Assembly: GCA_947167635.1 (NCBI GenBank)
Contig: CAMVIT010000096.1
Coordinates: 1 to 5,861 of the forward strand
DNA length: 5,861 bases
Direction: 5' to 3'
Source: F23-D06 sp947167635
GTDB taxonomy: Bacteria > Bacteroidota > Bacteroidia > Bacteroidales > WCHB1-69
In this document: positions 4,537 through 5,861 of the stretch, piece by piece
How the letters are laid out: every line of letters starts with the position of its first letter
Position numbering within the stretch: position 1 is the first letter of the stretch
The notes under the pieces: model-generated
Seen by the model: the letters and a program-made list of their open reading frames with translations, nothing else
What the model was told of the DNA's origin: nothing
Databases searched by the model: none
Translations under genes and position numbers: made by a program

Positions 4537-5778
4537 ATGACAATCGGTAATTTTTTGCTATCGTTTCTGTCTGTGCTCAACGCCATGAGCCCCTATCTGC
4601 TGCTGGGATTCCTTATCGCCGGAGTCCTGCACGTGTTCGTGCCGAAGCGGTTCTATGCCAAGTATCTGTCGCGCGACAACAAGCTTTCCGTGCTGTGGGC
4701 GGCATTGCTGGGCATCCCGTTGCCGCTCTGCTCGTGCGGGGTCATCCCCACGGCCGTCGGGCTCAAGAACGAGGGTGCCTCGAAAGGCGCGGTGGCCTCG
4801 TTCCTCATCGCCACGCCGCAGACGGGCATCGACTCCATCTTGGCCACCTTCTCGCTGATGGGCTTGGGCTTCGCCATCGTGCGCCCCGTGGCCGCACTGG
4901 TCACCGGCATCTGCGGCGGCTTCCTGGTGAACCGTTTCGTGAAAGCCGACGAGGGCGGACAGGTCTCTGAAACAACCTGCAAAGTGGAAAGCGGAAACCG
5001 GCTATGGCGCGTGCTCAAGTACGCCTACTTCGACATGATTCAGGACATCGGGCTGCGATTGGTCATCGGGCTGTTGGTGGCCGCCCTCATCAATGTGGCC
5101 GTGCCCGACGAGTTCTTCCTCTCTTTCGGGAGCCAGCCGCTGTTGCAGATGCTGGTCATCCTGGCGGTTGCGGTGCCGATGTACATCTGCTCCACCGGCA
5201 GCATCCCCGTGGCTGCGGCCCTGATGATGAAAGGCCTCTCGCCCGGCGCCGCCTTGGTGATGCTGATGGCCGGTCCGGCGGTCAACATCGCCTCCATCCT
5301 CGTGGTGAAAAAGTCGATGGGCAGCCGTTTCACGTGGATTTATCTGCTCACCATCGTGGGCTTTTCCATTCTGTTCGGACTGCTGATTAACGCTTTCGGC
5401 ATCAATATCGTCGGCATGTCCGAAAGTTGCGGAATGCACGGTGCCTGTTGTCACGCAGAGGCCGCCACGCCCAGCGTGTTCCAAATCGTATGTTCGTCAT
5501 TATTAGTTTTATTCATCATAATTGCACTGGGTATGAAATTCTTTGACAAATTCAAGAAACAGGAAACCGAAGCCGGGACGGTGGTTTATGCCGTCGAGGG
5601 TATGCACTGCAACCACTGCAAGGCCGCCGTCGAGCAGTCGGTGGGCAAGTTGAAAGGCGTTGAGACCTGCGAGGCCACCCCGGCCGCCAACACGCTTGTG
5701 GTCACGGGCACCGCAAGCGAGAACGACATCCGCAAGGCCGTGGAGCAGGCGGGCTTCGAGTTCAAAGGGGTGAAATAG
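4537..5778 (+). CDS. SO_0444/ArsP-type metal efflux permease with C-terminal HMA domain
   Basis: Encodes 413 residues, an inner-membrane permease of the DUF318 (ArsP-like) superfamily that NCBI-style names call SO_0444 family Cu/Zn efflux. It has about eight to nine membrane helices in two related halves. The first half carries PLPLCSCGVIPTA (Cys65, Cys67) and ATPQTGIDS; the second carries PMYICSTGSIPVA (Cys218) and MAGPAVNIAS. These are the conserved Cys, Gly and Pro motifs of the family. A Cys/His-rich loop, ESCGMHGACCHAEA (Cys298, His301, Cys304, Cys305, His306), should bind metal. After a last helix (~316-335) and a linker rich in Lys and Glu comes a full heavy-metal-associated domain (~348-413) with GMHCNHC (Cys358, Cys361), typical of soft-metal chaperone modules. 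The substrate is probably Cu or Zn; As or another soft metal is possible. The GC-rich gene lies 22 bp after the AT-richer antitoxin gene and faces a putative ZIP transporter. No separate promoter box was found. Confidence 0.88.
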   Translation: MTIGNFLLSFLSVLNAMSPYLLLGFLIAGVLHVFVPKRFYAKYLSRDNKLSVLWAALLGIPLPLCSCGVIPTAVGLKNEGASKGAVASFLIATPQTGIDSILATFSLMGLGFAIVRPVAALVTGICGGFLVNRFVKADEGGQVSETTCKVESGNRLWRVLKYAYFDMIQDIGLRLVIGLLVAALINVAVPDEFFLSFGSQPLLQMLVILAVAVPMYICSTGSIPVAAALMMKGLSPGAALVMLMAGPAVNIASILVVKKSMGSRFTWIYLLTIVGFSILFGLLINAFGINIVGMSESCGMHGACCHAEAATPSVFQIVCSSLLVLFIIIALGMKFFDKFKKQETEAGTVVYAVEGMHCNHCKAAVEQSVGKLKGVETCEATPAANTLVVTGTASENDIRKAVEQAGFEFKGVK

Positions 5779-5806
5779 TTAGTTGCAATCTTCCTTTTGG
5801 ATCGGG

Positions 5807-5861
5807 CTACCCCAGCACCACGTCCATCACCATCATCAGGACGAAGCCGATGGCAAAGCCG
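5807..5861 (-). CDS. C-terminus of a putative ZIP-family metal transporter (5' end outside window)
   Basis: On the minus strand the last 17 codons before a TAG (5807-5809 on the plus strand) read GFAIGFVLMMVMDVVLG. This hydrophobic helix ending in MD-x-x-LG directly before the stop matches how I remember Bacteroidetes ZIP/GufA-like zinc transporters ending. The gene runs out of the window and converges on the permease gene with 28 bp between stops. A metal importer facing a metal exporter would make functional sense. Only 17 residues are visible, so the family call is tentative. Confidence 0.5.
   Translation of the reverse strand, partial: GFAIGFVLMMVMDVVLG

Noticed and set aside
4653..5484. 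Several long frames on both strands inside the permease gene
   Set aside because: They are GC-skew shadows rich in Arg, Pro, His and Gly; the permease frame has all the family motifs.
5778..5786. GTTAGTTGC after the permease, also found at 1263-1271
   Set aside because: A shared 9-mer is expected many times by chance in a window of this size, and here it has no paired arm.
1..5861. CRISPR array, tRNA or rRNA genes, and insertion sequences
   Set aside because: No regularly spaced repeats, no cloverleaf or rRNA signatures, and no transposase or integrase reading frame were seen.

Overview
The window looks like chromosomal DNA from a member of the Bacteroidales (Prevotella, Bacteroides or a close relative). 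Three sites match the Bacteroidetes -7 promoter box TAnnTTTG (767-774, 1365-1372, 3741-3748). A-rich leaders mostly replace Shine-Dalgarno sites, and the exported protease has a Bacteroidetes-style signal peptide ending in a Gln after the cleavage site. The genus cannot be fixed from the sequence alone.

Layout. (1) 3-812: the 3' half of a GC-rich DHA2-type MFS efflux pump. Its last ~20 codons are AT-rich and contain a promoter for the next gene. (2) 809-1267: a small lipoprotein with a CxxC motif. (3) 1268-1738: a 471-bp stretch without a convincing gene. It holds a terminator-like inverted repeat, a strong -7 box, a hairpin near the predicted 5' end of the transcript, and a ~177-nt candidate structured RNA with a long branched fold. 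A possible 11-codon upstream ORF follows. (4) 1739-3591: two AT-rich genes 2 bp apart, encoding an unrecognised 132-aa protein and a secreted trypsin-like (S1C) protease with an intact His-Asp-Ser triad and no PDZ domain. A perfect 15-bp-stem terminator follows. (5) 3769-4514: an overlapping two-gene type II toxin-antitoxin-like pair (HigB/RelE-like protein, then an XRE antitoxin) behind its own -7 box. (6) 4537-5778: a GC-rich SO_0444/ArsP-type permease fused to a C-terminal heavy-metal-associated domain. (7) 5807-5861 on the minus strand: the last 17 codons of what looks like a ZIP-family metal transporter, convergent with the permease.

How it may work together. The two ends are ordinary chromosomal transport genes: drug efflux on the left, metal efflux facing a putative metal importer on the right. 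The AT-rich middle (roughly 1280-3690) looks like an acquired module. It has its own promoter, a structured leader RNA, two tightly coupled genes and a terminator, and it is bracketed by two copies of ATCCGCAAC-N3-GGCGAA in the same orientation. The structured RNA with the unknown-protein/protease pair is the most likely place for something undescribed. Its function cannot be read from the sequence, and whether the RNA is a cis-acting leader or a free sRNA is open.
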